Below, in pieces: positions 20,674-30,914 of a stretch of 64,000 nucleotides of DNA. Under the pieces are notes generated by a model. The model was not told the origin of the DNA, ran no database searches, and saw only the letters and a list, made by a program, of their open reading frames with translations. Numbering within the stretch: position 1 is the first letter of the stretch; every line of letters starts with the position of its first letter. Source of the DNA: Bryobacterales bacterium (GTDB lineage Bacteria; Acidobacteriota; Terriglobia; Bryobacterales; Bryobacteraceae); contig JADJOP010000032.1 of NCBI GenBank assembly GCA_016713735.1, positions 1-64,000 of the forward strand. Reading direction: 5' to 3'. The position numbers and the translations under genes were made by a program.

Positions 20674-21495
20674 TTACCCCGCGCTCACCATCGATCGCAG
20701 GAAGCGCGCCCCGCGCGGGATGGCCGCCAGTTCCTCTTCGGTGCCTTCATACACCAGGCTGCAGAAGCCGTTGTAGTGAACGCCGCGGAGGATGTTGAAC
20801 ACGCGGTTGTAGTCGATGTACTTCTCGCGTCCCTGCGCGTCCACGTCGTAGAGCTTCACGCGCACGAAGGGGGCCAGCGGGGCCACCTGTTCGAGGCTGC
20901 GGTAGTAATTGTCGTAGGTGTGGCCGGCCTGCTTCGGGCCGCGCGGGCCGTCGCGCCCGGTGAAGTGGCCGGTGTCGAGCACCAGCGCGAAGTTGGGGTG
21001 ATTCACTTCCTTGTGGAAGCGCAGCATGTCGTCGCCGGTCGAGGTGAGGCCGCTGTGGTTTTGCAGGGCCACCACCATGCCGATCTCGGCCCCGACCTCG
21101 GCGCAGCGCCGCAGGGCTTCCGAACTGTACTTGAACGCCTCCTCGGCGCGCTCGGGCGTGGGCGCCGTGCCAACAAACACGCGAATCAGCGGGGCGCCGA
21201 GGTAGAGCCCCACCTCCATGGCTACGCGGGCCTTTTCGAGCTCGGCGGGGATCTTCGCGGCGTCGCGGGCAAACTCGGTGGACACAGGAAAGCTGGGGAC
21301 CGACAGGCCGTGGTCGAGACAGGCCCGGCGCAACTGTTTCAGGTAGGCGCGGTCAAAGCGCGGCAGGTGGTTCATGTGCAGATCCACCCCGTCCAAATTC
21401 AGGGCGCGGGCCGTGCGGATGAAGCCGAAGAGGTCCATCTTTCCGGCTCGAAACTGATTCTGGTAGCTGAGAGACAGGCAACTCAGTCGCATCAT
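20674..21495 (-). CDS. Sugar phosphate isomerase/epimerase family TIM-barrel protein (cytoplasmic)
   Basis: 273 residues from the ATG pair at 21495; AAGGAGAG lies upstream at rather long spacing. The xylose-isomerase-like barrel shows LNLDGVDLHMNHLPR, LYLGAPLIRVFVG, VVALQNHSG (probable metal His), ALVLDTGHF and VRVKLYDVD, ending SLVYEGTEE. Unlike the member at 10302 it has no export signal. Substrate unknown. It lies 34 bp downstream of the start of the AddB-like gene and may be co-transcribed with the repair pair, with no obvious functional link. Confidence 0.82.
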   Translation of the reverse strand: MMRLSCLSLSYQNQFRAGKMDLFGFIRTARALNLDGVDLHMNHLPRFDRAYLKQLRRACLDHGLSVPSFPVSTEFARDAAKIPAELEKARVAMEVGLYLGAPLIRVFVGTAPTPERAEEAFKYSSEALRRCAEVGAEIGMVVALQNHSGLTSTGDDMLRFHKEVNHPNFALVLDTGHFTGRDGPRGPKQAGHTYDNYYRSLEQVAPLAPFVRVKLYDVDAQGREKYIDYNRVFNILRGVHYNGFCSLVYEGTEEELAAIPRGARFLRSMVSAG

Positions 21496-21579
21496 GGCGG
21501 CGTCAAGCTCTCCTTTCGAGTCTCCACACTCTATCAGAGCGCGATTGGTGTGGTGCGCCAGTTGCAACGTATTCTCGCG

Positions 21580-21609
21580 TTGACTGCTATTTCGACAGTT
21601 CCCTACGCT
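21580..21609 (+). promoter_or_regulatory. Candidate promoter of the heavy-metal efflux operon
   Basis: TTGACT (21580-21585) and TACGCT (21604-21609) are separated by 18 bp and end 14 bp before the ATG at 21624. No metal-regulator operator was recognised. Confidence 0.4.
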
Positions 21610-21623
21610 GAAGATTGAGTTCG

Positions 21624-22847
21624 ATGGATCTTTCTATCCGTACAGGCGTGCTGGTGATCCTTGCGTGTGGTGGCGCGGTGGGGCAGATGCCCCTGAGCGT
21701 GGACGAGGCCGTCGCGCGCGCGCTCACCTCGAATGGCCTGCTGGCGGCGGGCACGAACCGCATCGCGGCGGCCGAGGGCTTGCGCCGCCAGGCGGCGCTG
21801 ATGCCGAATCCCAAGCTCGTGCTGCAGTTGGAGAACACGCGGCCGTACGGCAACCCCGCCTTCCAGTTCAACCGCGATACCGATCAGTTCGCCTACCTGC
21901 AGTACATGTTCGAGACGGCGAACAAGCGCGGCCTGCGCACGGCAGCGGCGGCGGCCAACGTGCAGCGGGTGGAGTTGGAGCGGGAAGCGCTGGCGGCGCA
22001 GATCAGGGCGCGCGTGAAGGCTGCTTACTGGCTTGCGGCGGGGGCGGCGCAGATTCAGCGCTGGCTGGAGGATGACGTGACGCGGTTTGAGGAGATCGTC
22101 AACTACCACCAGATCCGGGTGCGTGAAGGAGCCGCCGCCGAATCGGACCTGCTGCGCGTGCAACTGGAAGCCTCGCGGCTGCGGCTTTCGGCCAGCAGCG
22201 CCCAACTGGTGGCCGGGCGGGCGCGCATCGACCTGCTTCGCGAGATGGGCCAGAGTGAGTTCCCTGAGGTTACCTTCACCGATTCGGTGGAGTCGATTCG
22301 CGGCGAGATTTCCGATGCGCCGGAATCGGCGTTGGAACGCCGCGCCGAGGTGAAGCTGGCGCGCCAGATCCAGGCGGCCGCTCTCAGCCAGGCGCGCCTG
22401 CAACAAGCGCTGGCCAAGCCCAACATCGACATCCTGGCCGGCTACAAGCGAACGGGCGGGCTGGACACGATGCTGGCCGGCGTGCAGGTAGACCTGCCGT
22501 TTGCCAATCGCAACCAGGGCAACCTGGCGGCTGCGCTCTCCGAGGCGAAAGTGGCGGAATCCACGCTGGCCGCGGTGGAGGCTGTAGTGCGTGCCGAAGT
22601 GGAGGGCGCGCGCCGGGCGGTGACCATCCGCAAAACGCAGTTGGATTCCATTCTGGGCGCCATGCGGGCGCAAGCAAGCGAATCGCAGCGCATCGCTTCG
22701 GCCGCGTACCGAGTCGGCGGAGTGGAATTGCTGCGCCTGCTGGACGCCGAGCGCGCGCGCATCGAAACACAGGTTCTGTACTACCAGACTTTGAGTGAAT
22801 ATCAGCAGGCGGTTTCCGCACTGGAAGCCGCGTTGGGATTGCCGTGA
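21624..22847 (+). CDS. TolC-family outer membrane protein of a heavy-metal RND efflux system (CzcC-like)
   Basis: About 407 residues. Signal region MDLSIRTGVLVILACGGAVG, then two outer-membrane efflux repeats with long coiled-coil helices (EREALAAQIRARVKAAYW, YHQIRVREGAAAESDLLRVQLE, and the second-half equivalents ending YYQTLSEYQQAVSALEAALG). The outlet channel would dock on the adaptor and inner-membrane pump encoded immediately downstream. TTG at 21615 is an alternative start. Its TGA overlaps the next GTG as GTGA. Confidence 0.85.
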   Translation: MDLSIRTGVLVILACGGAVGQMPLSVDEAVARALTSNGLLAAGTNRIAAAEGLRRQAALMPNPKLVLQLENTRPYGNPAFQFNRDTDQFAYLQYMFETANKRGLRTAAAAANVQRVELEREALAAQIRARVKAAYWLAAGAAQIQRWLEDDVTRFEEIVNYHQIRVREGAAAESDLLRVQLEASRLRLSASSAQLVAGRARIDLLREMGQSEFPEVTFTDSVESIRGEISDAPESALERRAEVKLARQIQAAALSQARLQQALAKPNIDILAGYKRTGGLDTMLAGVQVDLPFANRNQGNLAAALSEAKVAESTLAAVEAVVRAEVEGARRAVTIRKTQLDSILGAMRAQASESQRIASAAYRVGGVELLRLLDAERARIETQVLYYQTLSEYQQAVSALEAALGLP

Positions 22848-24064
22848 AACAAACCATTCTCCTCATCCCGCTGCTGCTCGCCTTGGCGGCTTGCGGCAGC
22901 GCCCCTGCTCCCGCACCGCCGGCGGCGGCGCAGGCGGAATCGAAACCCGAGCCGGCCAGCGAGCCCGGCGTCGTCACGCTGGACGAGAAGATGAACGGAC
23001 GGGAGTGGATTGCTGTGGAGTCGGTGAAGCAGGGCGGCGAGGTGGAGTCCGTGCGGGCCACGGGACGGTTGACCACGCACGAAGACTCGACTTGGAAGGT
23101 CGGCTCCATCACCGATGGCCGCATCGTCCGCGTGCTGGCCAAGCTGGGTGATCGCGTCACCACCGGCCAGATCCTGCTCAAGCTCCACAGCCACGATGTC
23201 CATGAAGCGCGGGCCGATCATGCCCGCGCAAAGGGAGAGCGCCACCGCTCCCAGGCCGCCCTCGCGCTGGCCCTGCGCATGCGCGACCGGGCGCGGAGGC
23301 TGTTTGAACTGAAGGCCGGCTCGCTCGAACAGGTGGAGCGCGCGGAAACCGAACTCCTCGCGGCGCAAGCCGCCGTTCAGAGCGCCGAGGTCGAAGTGCG
23401 CCGCACGGAGATTCATCTCATTGAGGGACTTCAGGTCGACCCCAATGAGCCAGAGGACCACAAGCCGGACGATCTGCTGCACGACGAAGATCTGGTGCCG
23501 ATCAAGTCCCCCGGCGCGGGCACCGTCCTCCGCCGCCTGATCGCCGAAGGCAGCGTCGTCAGCGCGGGCCAGGAACTGATGGTGGTGAGCGACCTCGGCC
23601 GGCTCAGGCTGATCGCCAGCCTGGGCGAGCAGGATCTTCCGGCGATCCGCTCCGGCGCCGCGGCGCGCATCGAACTAGCCGCCCTTCCGGGGCGCATCTT
23701 CAGCGGCAAGGTGGACCGCATCGGCGAGGAGATGGACCCCCAGACGCGCACGGCCGAGGTGTGGATCACGATCGCCGCCGCCGGGCAGGCCCTGAAGCCG
23801 GAAGGCTACGCCAATGTGGAGATCCTCACCGGCGCAATGCGTCCAGGCATCTTCATTCCGAGCGAAGCGGTGCAGGATGTCGGAGGCTCCCCGGCGGTGT
23901 TTGTGCAGACCGGACCGGGGCGTTTCACCGTACGCCCCATCTCGCCCGGCGAGCGCTTCCTGGACCGCGTCGAGATCCGCCAGGGGCTCGCCGCCGGCGA
24001 CCTCATCGTGGTCAAGGGCAGCTTTCTGCTCAAGTCGCAACTCCTCAAATCGACGCTCGAATAG
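22844..24064 (+). CDS. Periplasmic adaptor lipoprotein of a heavy-metal RND efflux system (CzcB/CusB-like)
   Basis: 406 residues. The signal LLLALAACGS is a lipobox with Cys18 as lipid anchor. A biotinyl-lipoyl-like region (GSITDGRIVRVLAKLGDRV, GQILLKLHSHDV), a helical hairpin (HRSQAALALALRMRDRA to SAEVEVRRTEIHL) and a second lipoyl half (IKSPGAGTVLRRLIAEGS) follow in the expected order. Between hairpin and second half there is an acidic, His-containing insert (EPEDHKPDDLLHDED) that could sense metal. Translationally coupled to the TolC-like gene and followed by the pump 15 bp later. Confidence 0.88.
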   Translation: MKQTILLIPLLLALAACGSAPAPAPPAAAQAESKPEPASEPGVVTLDEKMNGREWIAVESVKQGGEVESVRATGRLTTHEDSTWKVGSITDGRIVRVLAKLGDRVTTGQILLKLHSHDVHEARADHARAKGERHRSQAALALALRMRDRARRLFELKAGSLEQVERAETELLAAQAAVQSAEVEVRRTEIHLIEGLQVDPNEPEDHKPDDLLHDEDLVPIKSPGAGTVLRRLIAEGSVVSAGQELMVVSDLGRLRLIASLGEQDLPAIRSGAAARIELAALPGRIFSGKVDRIGEEMDPQTRTAEVWITIAAAGQALKPEGYANVEILTGAMRPGIFIPSEAVQDVGGSPAVFVQTGPGRFTVRPISPGERFLDRVEIRQGLAAGDLIVVKGSFLLKSQLLKSTLE

Positions 24065-24079
24065 GGAACACACGCGCGC

Positions 24080-27000
24080 ATGCTTCAGGCCCTCATTGAA
24101 TTCCACCTGCGCCACCGCGCCCTGGTCCTGTTTGGCCTGGCGGGGGTGATCGGCTGGGGCGTCTACACCATGCTGCGCCTGCCGATCGAGGCGTTTCCGG
24201 ATATGACGAACAACCAGGTGGTCGTCATCACCGAATGCGGCGGGATGGCGCCGCAGGAGGTGGAGCAGCTCGTTTCCTATCCGCTGGAAACGGCCCTGAT
24301 GGGCATCCCGAAGACGCAGTCGATCCGCTCCATCTCCAAGCTCGGCCTGTCGATGGTGACGCTGGTGCTGGACGATGATGTGCCAACCTACTTTGCGCGG
24401 CAGCTGGTGAATGAGCGCTTGCAGGAGGCCCGCTCGCGCATTCCGGCGGGGTTGGAACCCGCGCTGGGACCAGTGGCAACGGCCTTTGGCGAAGTGCTGC
24501 AGTACACCATTGAAGGCGGCGGGCTCACCACACGCGAGTTGAAGACGCTGCACGACTGGCAGATCAAGAACCTGCTGCGCACGGTGCGCGGGGTGAGCGA
24601 AGTGAACACCTGGGGTGGCGAAACCGCGCAGGTGGAAGTCCGCGTCGACCCGGCACGGCTGAAGGCCTATGATCTGACCCTGCGCGAGGTCTACAATCGC
24701 ATCCGCGAGAACAACGCCAACTTCAGCGCGGGCTTCATTGAGCACGCCTCCGAGCAGTACACCGTGCTTGGCCTGGGCCGGGCGCGGGAACCGGCCGACC
24801 TGGCCAACATCGTGCTGCGTTCCAACCGCGGCATTCCGCTCATGCTGCGGGACGTGGCTGAGATCGGCGAAGGCGCGCTGTTGCGCCAGGGGGCCACGCT
24901 GAAGGGCGGCAAAGGGGAAACCGTCTCCGGCATGATCATCATGCTGAAGGGCGAAAACGGCCGCGACGTCATCGCCCGGGCCAAGGAACGCATCGCCTCG
25001 CTCAGCCTGCCCAAGGGCGTGCGCTTGCTGCCGTTCTACGATCAGTCCGATGTCATCGACGGCACCATCGCCACGGTACGCAAGAACCTGCTGGAAGCCG
25101 GCGCGCTCGTCATCGCGGTCCTTCTGCTCTTTCTTGGCAACGCGCGGGCCGCTCTGATTGTCGCCTTCGCGATTCCCGTCTCGATGCTGGTGGGCTTCCT
25201 CGGCATGGCCGCTTTCGGCGTGACGGCCAACCTGATGAGCCTCGGCGCGATCGACTTCGGCATGATCGTCGACGGCGCCGTGGTGATGGTGGAGAACTCT
25301 GTCCGCCGCCTGCACCGCCGGTCCGATGACGAACACTTCCACCCCGGCGAGCGCGTTCGCGAGGCAGCGTTGGAAGTGGGCCGGCCGATCACGTTCGCGG
25401 TCGGCATCATCATCGCCGTCTACCTGCCGATCCTGTTCCTGGAAGGCCTCGAGGGCAAGATGTTCCGGCCGATGGCGATCACCGTCTGTTCGGCCCTCGT
25501 CGGTTCGCTCGGCTACGCGTTGTTCGTCGCCCCCGCGGCCGCCAGTTTCCTCTTGAAGAAGGGCGTCGCCGAACACTCCGGCGCCTGGTTTGAGCGCGTT
25601 CTCGATGTCTACCGCTCCGCGCTGCGCCTGGCCATTCGCCTCCGTGTGCCCGTGCTGGCAAGCAGCGTGGCCGTCGTTGCGGTGGCGCTCTGCTCGCTCA
25701 CGCTCATCGGCTCTGAGTTCATGCCGCGCCTGGATGAAGGCTCCATTCTCATCACCACGCGCAAGCTGCCGGGCATCGCGCTGTCGGACTCGGTTCGCCT
25801 GAGCCGCGAGGTGGAAAAGACCATCCTGACCTTCCCTGAAGTGGCCGGCGTGGTGTCCAAACTAGGCCGCCCGGACCTTGCCACCGAGGCCATGGGGGTC
25901 TATGAGGCCGACGTCTACATTCAGCTCAAGTCCGAGGCCCACCTCCGCGGCCAGGCCAAGGAAGAGCTCATCATGCGCATGTCCGAGCGCCTGGAACAGA
26001 TCCCCGGGGTGAGCTACAACTTCACGCAGCCGATGGCGATGCGTCTCGACGAAGTCATCTCCGGCATCAAGGCCGACCTCGCCCTCAAGCTCTTCGGCGA
26101 AGACCCCATCGTCCTCACGCGGATTGGCGAGCGCGCCCTGCGCATCCTTTCCTCCATCCGCGGCTCGGCCGACGCGCAGTTGGAGATCACCACCGGCGTC
26201 CCCGAGTTGCGCGTGAACGTCGACCGCGCGGCCGTGGCCCGTTACGGCCTCAACGTGAGCGATGTGGAGGAAGTGGTTCGTTCGGCCGTGCAAGGCGAGC
26301 CGCTGAGCGAACTGGTTCTGGGCCAGCGCCGCGTACCGATCGTGGGCAGGATCAGCGGCGGAGCGGTGAACGATCCGGTCGCCCTGGCCCTGCTCCCCCT
26401 CCAGGCCCCGGCCGGCGAGCGTATTCCGTTGAGCCGCGTGGCGCAGGTGATGATCGGCCGCGGGGCCGAGGTGATTACACGCGAAGAGGGCCAGCGGCGC
26501 GTCGTCGTGCAATCGAATGTGCGCGGCCGCGACCTCGGCAGTTTCGCGGCCGAAGCCCAGCGCCGCGTGGCGCAAGAGATTCAGCTTCCCCCCGGCTACT
26601 CGCTCGATTGGGGAGGCCAGTTTGAAAATCAGGAACGCGCCATGAAGCGGCTGGGCCTGGTGATTCCACTCTCGCTCGCCATCATCTTCGGGCTGCTCTA
26701 TGCCACCTTCCACTCGCTGCGCCAAGCCGTGCTGCTGATCCTCATCGTGCCGTTCTCCCTGGCCGGCGGCATCGCCGCGCTGTGGCTGCGCGGCATGAAC
26801 CTGAACCTGTCGGCGCTGATCGGCTTCATCGCGCTCTCCGGTGTCGCCGTGCTCAACGGAATTGTCATGGTGAGCGCCATCAACCGCTTGCGCCAACTGG
26901 GCCACACCATGGAGCATTCCGTGCTCGAAGGGGCCGCTTCGCGCCTGCGCCCCGTGCTGATGACGGCCATGGTGGCGAGCTTTGGGTTCATCCCCATGGC

Positions 27001-27142
27001 GCTCTCAGAATCCATTGGCGCCGAGGTGCAACGCCCGCTGGCCAGCGTCGTCATCGGCGGACTGGTGAGCGCCACCGGGCTCACGCTGATTCTGCTGCCC
27101 GTGCTCTACCCCTGGTTCAGCCGCCGCGCGCCGCGCGACTAG
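24080..27142 (+). CDS. Heavy-metal efflux RND transporter, inner membrane pump (CzcA/CusA-like)
   Basis: 1,020 residues. Proton-driven export of metal cations. Transmembrane helix 1 begins LIEFHLRHRALVLFGLAGV. The HME-RND signature in helix 4 is DFGMIVDGAVVMVENSVRR. The porter domain holds MPRLDEGSILITTRKLPG, and the last helices include LSALIGFIALSGVAVLNGIVMVS. The DFG-x-x-VD-x-x-x-x-x-E form is typical of Czc/Cus pumps rather than drug pumps; divalent (Co/Zn/Cd) and monovalent (Cu/Ag) subtypes cannot be separated by eye. Its TAG stop shares CTAG with the convergent gene downstream. Confidence 0.9.
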   Translation: MLQALIEFHLRHRALVLFGLAGVIGWGVYTMLRLPIEAFPDMTNNQVVVITECGGMAPQEVEQLVSYPLETALMGIPKTQSIRSISKLGLSMVTLVLDDDVPTYFARQLVNERLQEARSRIPAGLEPALGPVATAFGEVLQYTIEGGGLTTRELKTLHDWQIKNLLRTVRGVSEVNTWGGETAQVEVRVDPARLKAYDLTLREVYNRIRENNANFSAGFIEHASEQYTVLGLGRAREPADLANIVLRSNRGIPLMLRDVAEIGEGALLRQGATLKGGKGETVSGMIIMLKGENGRDVIARAKERIASLSLPKGVRLLPFYDQSDVIDGTIATVRKNLLEAGALVIAVLLLFLGNARAALIVAFAIPVSMLVGFLGMAAFGVTANLMSLGAIDFGMIVDGAVVMVENSVRRLHRRSDDEHFHPGERVREAALEVGRPITFAVGIIIAVYLPILFLEGLEGKMFRPMAITVCSALVGSLGYALFVAPAAASFLLKKGVAEHSGAWFERVLDVYRSALRLAIRLRVPVLASSVAVVAVALCSLTLIGSEFMPRLDEGSILITTRKLPGIALSDSVRLSREVEKTILTFPEVAGVVSKLGRPDLATEAMGVYEADVYIQLKSEAHLRGQAKEELIMRMSERLEQIPGVSYNFTQPMAMRLDEVISGIKADLALKLFGEDPIVLTRIGERALRILSSIRGSADAQLEITTGVPELRVNVDRAAVARYGLNVSDVEEVVRSAVQGEPLSELVLGQRRVPIVGRISGGAVNDPVALALLPLQAPAGERIPLSRVAQVMIGRGAEVITREEGQRRVVVQSNVRGRDLGSFAAEAQRRVAQEIQLPPGYSLDWGGQFENQERAMKRLGLVIPLSLAIIFGLLYATFHSLRQAVLLILIVPFSLAGGIAALWLRGMNLNLSALIGFIALSGVAVLNGIVMVSAINRLRQLGHTMEHSVLEGAASRLRPVLMTAMVASFGFIPMALSESIGAEVQRPLASVVIGGLVSATGLTLILLPVLYPWFSRRAPRD

Positions 27143-28176
27143 TCGGGAAACAGCGGTCCGGTCTCGACCACAATCGCGCGCCGCGAATCCCGTTCGGCGA
27201 GGGTCAGCCTGGAGCCGTCGTAGCTCACCTTGGCCACGCCCTGGAACCCGGCGGGGACCTTGGCCAGAAACGCCGCGTAAGAGCGCGTGGCCGTGCCGCC
27301 CGCGTCCAGGTAGTCATACAGCCGCCGCCCGAAGATCTTCTGCTTGGCCACCAGCGTTTCAAATGGCTGATGCAGTCCCGTGGTGCCGAACTCGAGGCCG
27401 CGTGCCGAAGGCTTGCCCTTCTCCACATTGCGCCAGATGTTCAGCCACGGATACTCGCGCACGCGCCAGACATAGCCGATGAGTAGACCTTTTGCGGGTG
27501 ATGCCGCCGTCACCCAACCCAACTCCTCATCGACCACGTAGGACACCACGTTGGGATTCGGATCGTCCTTCAGATGGCGCAGATTAACCGCCTTGTCTTC
27601 GCGCATCGCCATGGGCCACCACACAGGCGGCTCCTCGGGATTCGGCAGCGGACTCGATTGCATGAAGCCCTTGCGCGCGTTGGCATCCACCAGCGTGGTC
27701 TCATCGAGAAACGGCGGGGCGATGGTGGCATGTTGCACGAGGTTGTACATGCGGCCGAGCTTGTTGCGGTTGGTCACCGTTTCCGTAACGCGCAGCGCAG
27801 CCTGGCCGGCCAGCTTTGCCGTGCGCTCCATCGACAGCCCGGCCAGCGGCAGATGGGCGCTCATGCGCGCCTCGCCTGCGGTGGAGTGCTCCAGCTTCCA
27901 CGACACGCGCGTCGCCTCACCGTGAAAGGGCATGCCATTCTTCAGTTCCGACGCCGAGGGCTGCCCCCAGCGGTCAAAGCACAGGAAGTGGCCGCGCGGC
28001 CTCGGCGCAGGGCCGTTGGAATCCCAGGTCAGCGGGTTGAGCCTCATGTCGCGCAGTTCGAGCTCGATGAGCGAGCCGCCGGCGAGGTCGAACACGGCGC
28101 GCACGCCGGCGTTCTCAAGAACGGCCGTTTGCGCGGCCAGGGCGAAGGGGGCAAGGAACAACAGGAATGGTCGCAT
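27139..28176 (-). CDS. Secreted galactose-mutarotase-like (aldose epimerase fold) protein
   Basis: 345 residues from MRPFLLFLAPFALAAQ, a signal peptide. The 28188 ATG is less likely because it overlaps a TATAAT. The body (VLENAGVRAVFDLAGGSLIE, TVTNRNKLGRMYNLVQHAT, FEFGTTGLHQPFE-like segment with HQPFETLVAKQ) fits a beta-sandwich of the mutarotase superfamily, often found as an uncharacterised secreted protein in this phylum. No catalytic residues can be assigned. Divergent from the cytochrome c/DUF1549 gene with only 22 bp between starts. Confidence 0.6.
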   Translation of the reverse strand: MRPFLLFLAPFALAAQTAVLENAGVRAVFDLAGGSLIELELRDMRLNPLTWDSNGPAPRPRGHFLCFDRWGQPSASELKNGMPFHGEATRVSWKLEHSTAGEARMSAHLPLAGLSMERTAKLAGQAALRVTETVTNRNKLGRMYNLVQHATIAPPFLDETTLVDANARKGFMQSSPLPNPEEPPVWWPMAMREDKAVNLRHLKDDPNPNVVSYVVDEELGWVTAASPAKGLLIGYVWRVREYPWLNIWRNVEKGKPSARGLEFGTTGLHQPFETLVAKQKIFGRRLYDYLDAGGTATRSYAAFLAKVPAGFQGVAKVSYDGSRLTLAERDSRRAIVVETGPLFPD

Positions 28177-28186
28177 CCGGTGTGCC

Positions 28187-28194
28187 ATTATATT
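28187..28194. promoter_or_regulatory. Overlapping divergent -10-like elements
   Basis: ATTATATT reads TATATT on the plus strand (28189-28194), ending 4 bases before the ATG at 28199. On the minus strand it reads TATAAT (28192-28187), ending 10 bases before the ATG at 28176. One AT-rich octamer may therefore serve both divergent genes. Confidence 0.4.
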
Positions 28195-28198
28195 CGGC

Positions 28199-30914
28199 AT
28201 GCGTCGCGCGCACTGGGCCCTGCTGGTTTTCCCTCTTTTCACGATGCCTCTGCGCGCCCAGGATCTGTTCGCGGAACGCATCCGGCCTCTGCTGGAAAAG
28301 CGGTGTGCCAGTTGTCACAACCCGGAAGCGAAAATGAGCGGGCTCGACGTCACTTCGCGCGAAGGCCTGATGCGCGGCGGCAAGCAAGGCGCTGACCTGG
28401 TGCCCGGCAAATCCGCCGAGAGCCGCGTCTATCAGTTTGTCGCTGCCCGCAAGATGCCGCCAACGGAAGCGCTCCCCGCGGCCGAGGCCGAAGCCCTTCG
28501 CCAGTGGATCGACGCGGGAGCGGCGTGGTCCGGCCCCGAGTCCTTTCACAAACAGCGCGCCCGCGCCGGAGCGGACTGGTGGGCGCTGCAGCCGCCCAAG
28601 CCGCAGACTGTTCCGGCCATTGACGCCGCCAATCCCGACGAATCCCGTTGACGCCTTCCTGCTCCACAAGCTGCGCGAGAAGGGCCTCGCCTTCGCGCCG
28701 CGCGCCGACGACCGCACACTCCTGCGCCGGCTCGCCTTTTCGATAAAGGGCCTGCCGCCAAGCGCGGCCGAGTTGTCGCAGCCCTTCACCCCCGCGCTCG
28801 ACGCCGCACTCGCTTCGCCGCAATACGGTGAACGCTGGGGCCGCCTCTGGCTCGACGTCGCCCGCTTCGGCGAGACCGACGGCGGCGAACACAACAACGA
28901 ACGCTTCACCGCCTGGAAATATCGCGACTGGGTGATCGACGCCCTCAACCGCGACATGCCCTACGACGAGTTCGTGCGCCAGCAGGTGGCCGGCGATGTC
29001 CTCTACCCCGGCAACCCCAAGGCCACCGCCGCCACCGGCTTTCTCGTCACCGGTCCGTGGGACTCCGTCACCAAGCAGATCAACAAAGACAAGCTCATGG
29101 CGATGAGCATCCGCCAGGATGAGCTCGACGATATGGTGACGGCCACCATGGCCTCGTTCATGGGCCTTACCGTGAACTGCGCGCGCTGCCACGATCACAA
29201 GTTCGACCCCATTCCGACGCGCGATTATTACCGCCTGGCCGCCGTCTTCCACGGCGTCACCTATGGCGAACGCGCCGTCGCCACCGACGATCAGCGAACG
29301 CAGCGCAAGCAGCTTGTCGAGCCGATCGAGCGGGAGCTGAAGACCGTTCGCTCTGATCTTGCCGCCATCGAGGACGGCCCACGCGCGCGGCTGCTGCGGG
29401 AGAAGTACCTGCGCTTCGACCGCTCCCGTGGCGAGGCCGCCCGCCGCCTGCCGGTCAACCCCATCTGGAACCGCGAACGCCTTGCCCCGACCACCACCAA
29501 GCGTCTGCGAATGGTGATCACGGGACAGCAGGGCAAGCTCGCCAGGATCGACCGGCTGGAGGTGATGCCGGCCAGCCACGTCATCACGAATTGGACCGCC
29601 AACGCCGCGGCGAGCGCCGAGTCGCCCGCCATTCTTGAGATCGAGTTGCCCGCCCCGTGGACCGTCTACGAGATCATCTGGTCCACCGACGCCGCGCGCG
29701 GCTCCCGCGATGGCATGCCCAAGGTCTACCGCATGGAGGCCTCCACCGACGGCCAGACGTGGAAGGAGATCGGTTCGTCGATGGACCACGACGCCGATGT
29801 CGAGGTTCTGCTGCCCGAGGTGACGCTCGACGAGTTGCGCGCCGCCATCCCCGCGGGCGAACGTCCGCGCTGGCAATCGCTGCTCGCGCGGAAGGAGAAG
29901 CTGGACGCACAGCTTCGTTCCATCCCCGCGCTGCCCAGCGTCCACGCCGCTTACCCCGAGCCCATGCTGCCCGCTTTCGTGCTTGACCGCGGCTCCATCG
30001 CCAAGCCGGGTGAGCCGGCGCACCCCGGCGCGCTCAGCGCCATCACAACGATCGGCGCCGACCTCGCTGGGCCCGAGGCCGATGACGCCACCCGCCGCAC
30101 GGCGCTGGCACGATGGCTCACCGATCGCCGCAATCCGCTGCTCGCGCGCGTCATCGTGAACCGCGTCTGGTTCTGGCACTTCGGCAACGGCATTGTGAAC
30201 ACGCCGAGCGATTTCGGCTTCAATGGCGACCGCCCTTCGCACCCCGAACTGCTCGACTGGCTCGCCGTCGAGTTCATGAACCAAGGCTGGAGCCTGAAGT
30301 GGCTGCACCGCCAGATCCTCACCTCGCAGGCCTGGCAGCAGTCGTCGCAACACAACGAGAAGGCCTTCGCGCTGGACGCCTCCAACCGACTGCTCTGGCA
30401 CATGCCCCTCAAGCGCATGGACGCCGAGATGCTGCGCGATTCCATCCTCGCCTCGGCCGGCAACCTCAACCCCGAGCGCGGCGGGCCCAGTTACCTGCTG
30501 CAGAAGAAGGCCGCAGGCGGCAGCTACATGCACAAAGCGCTCGACAACGATGGCCCCGAAGTGTGGCGGCGCGCTGTCTACCGCTTTGTCGTTCGCGGCG
30601 GCGAGCGCATCTTCCTCGACAGCTTCGATTGCCCCGACCCCGCCGTGGCCACGCCGCAGCGCAGCATCTCGAACACCCCCGTGCAGGCGCTCACGCTGTT
30701 GAACAACAAGTTCGTCCTCAACCAGGCGAAGCTGCTCGCGGCCCAGCTCGAAAAGTCCGGCGCCGACCCCGTCGCCGCCGCCTACGACCGGCTCTACCAG
30801 CGCCCGCCGTCAGAGAAGGAACGCGCCATCGCCACGCGTTTCATCGCGCAGCACGGCCTCGCGCTCTACCTCCGCGCCCTGTGGAACACGAATGAGTTTG
30901 TCTATGTCCCGTAG
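28199..30914 (+). CDS. Planctomycete-type cytochrome c / DUF1549 / DUF1553 protein, one frame break
   Basis: About 905 residues. Signal MRRAHWALLVFPLFTMPLRAQ, then a planctomycete-type cytochrome c domain with haem motif CASCH and a distal methionine candidate in VAARKMPPTEA. After a break near 28635 the DUF1549 domain begins NPVDAFLLHKL and carries a second CARCH motif. A discoidin-like insert (YRMEASTDGQTWKEIG) precedes DUF1553 (NRVWFWHFGNGIV, SRPSHPELLDWL-like text, TPVQALTLLNNKF). The family is typical of Planctomycetes and Acidobacteria and always accompanies DUF1501; its biochemical role is unproven. The downstream DUF1501 gene overlaps it by 23 bp. Confidence 0.85.

Noticed and set aside
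23675..25576. Minus-strand open frame (633 codons) across the CzcB/CzcA genes
   Set aside because: Lies opposite two intact efflux genes and shows only His/Asp/Arg-rich text expected from reversed GC-rich codons.
28350..30533. Minus-strand open frame (727 codons) opposite the DUF1549/DUF1553 gene
   Set aside because: Antisense shadow; the plus strand encodes recognisable DUF1549 and DUF1553 motifs throughout.
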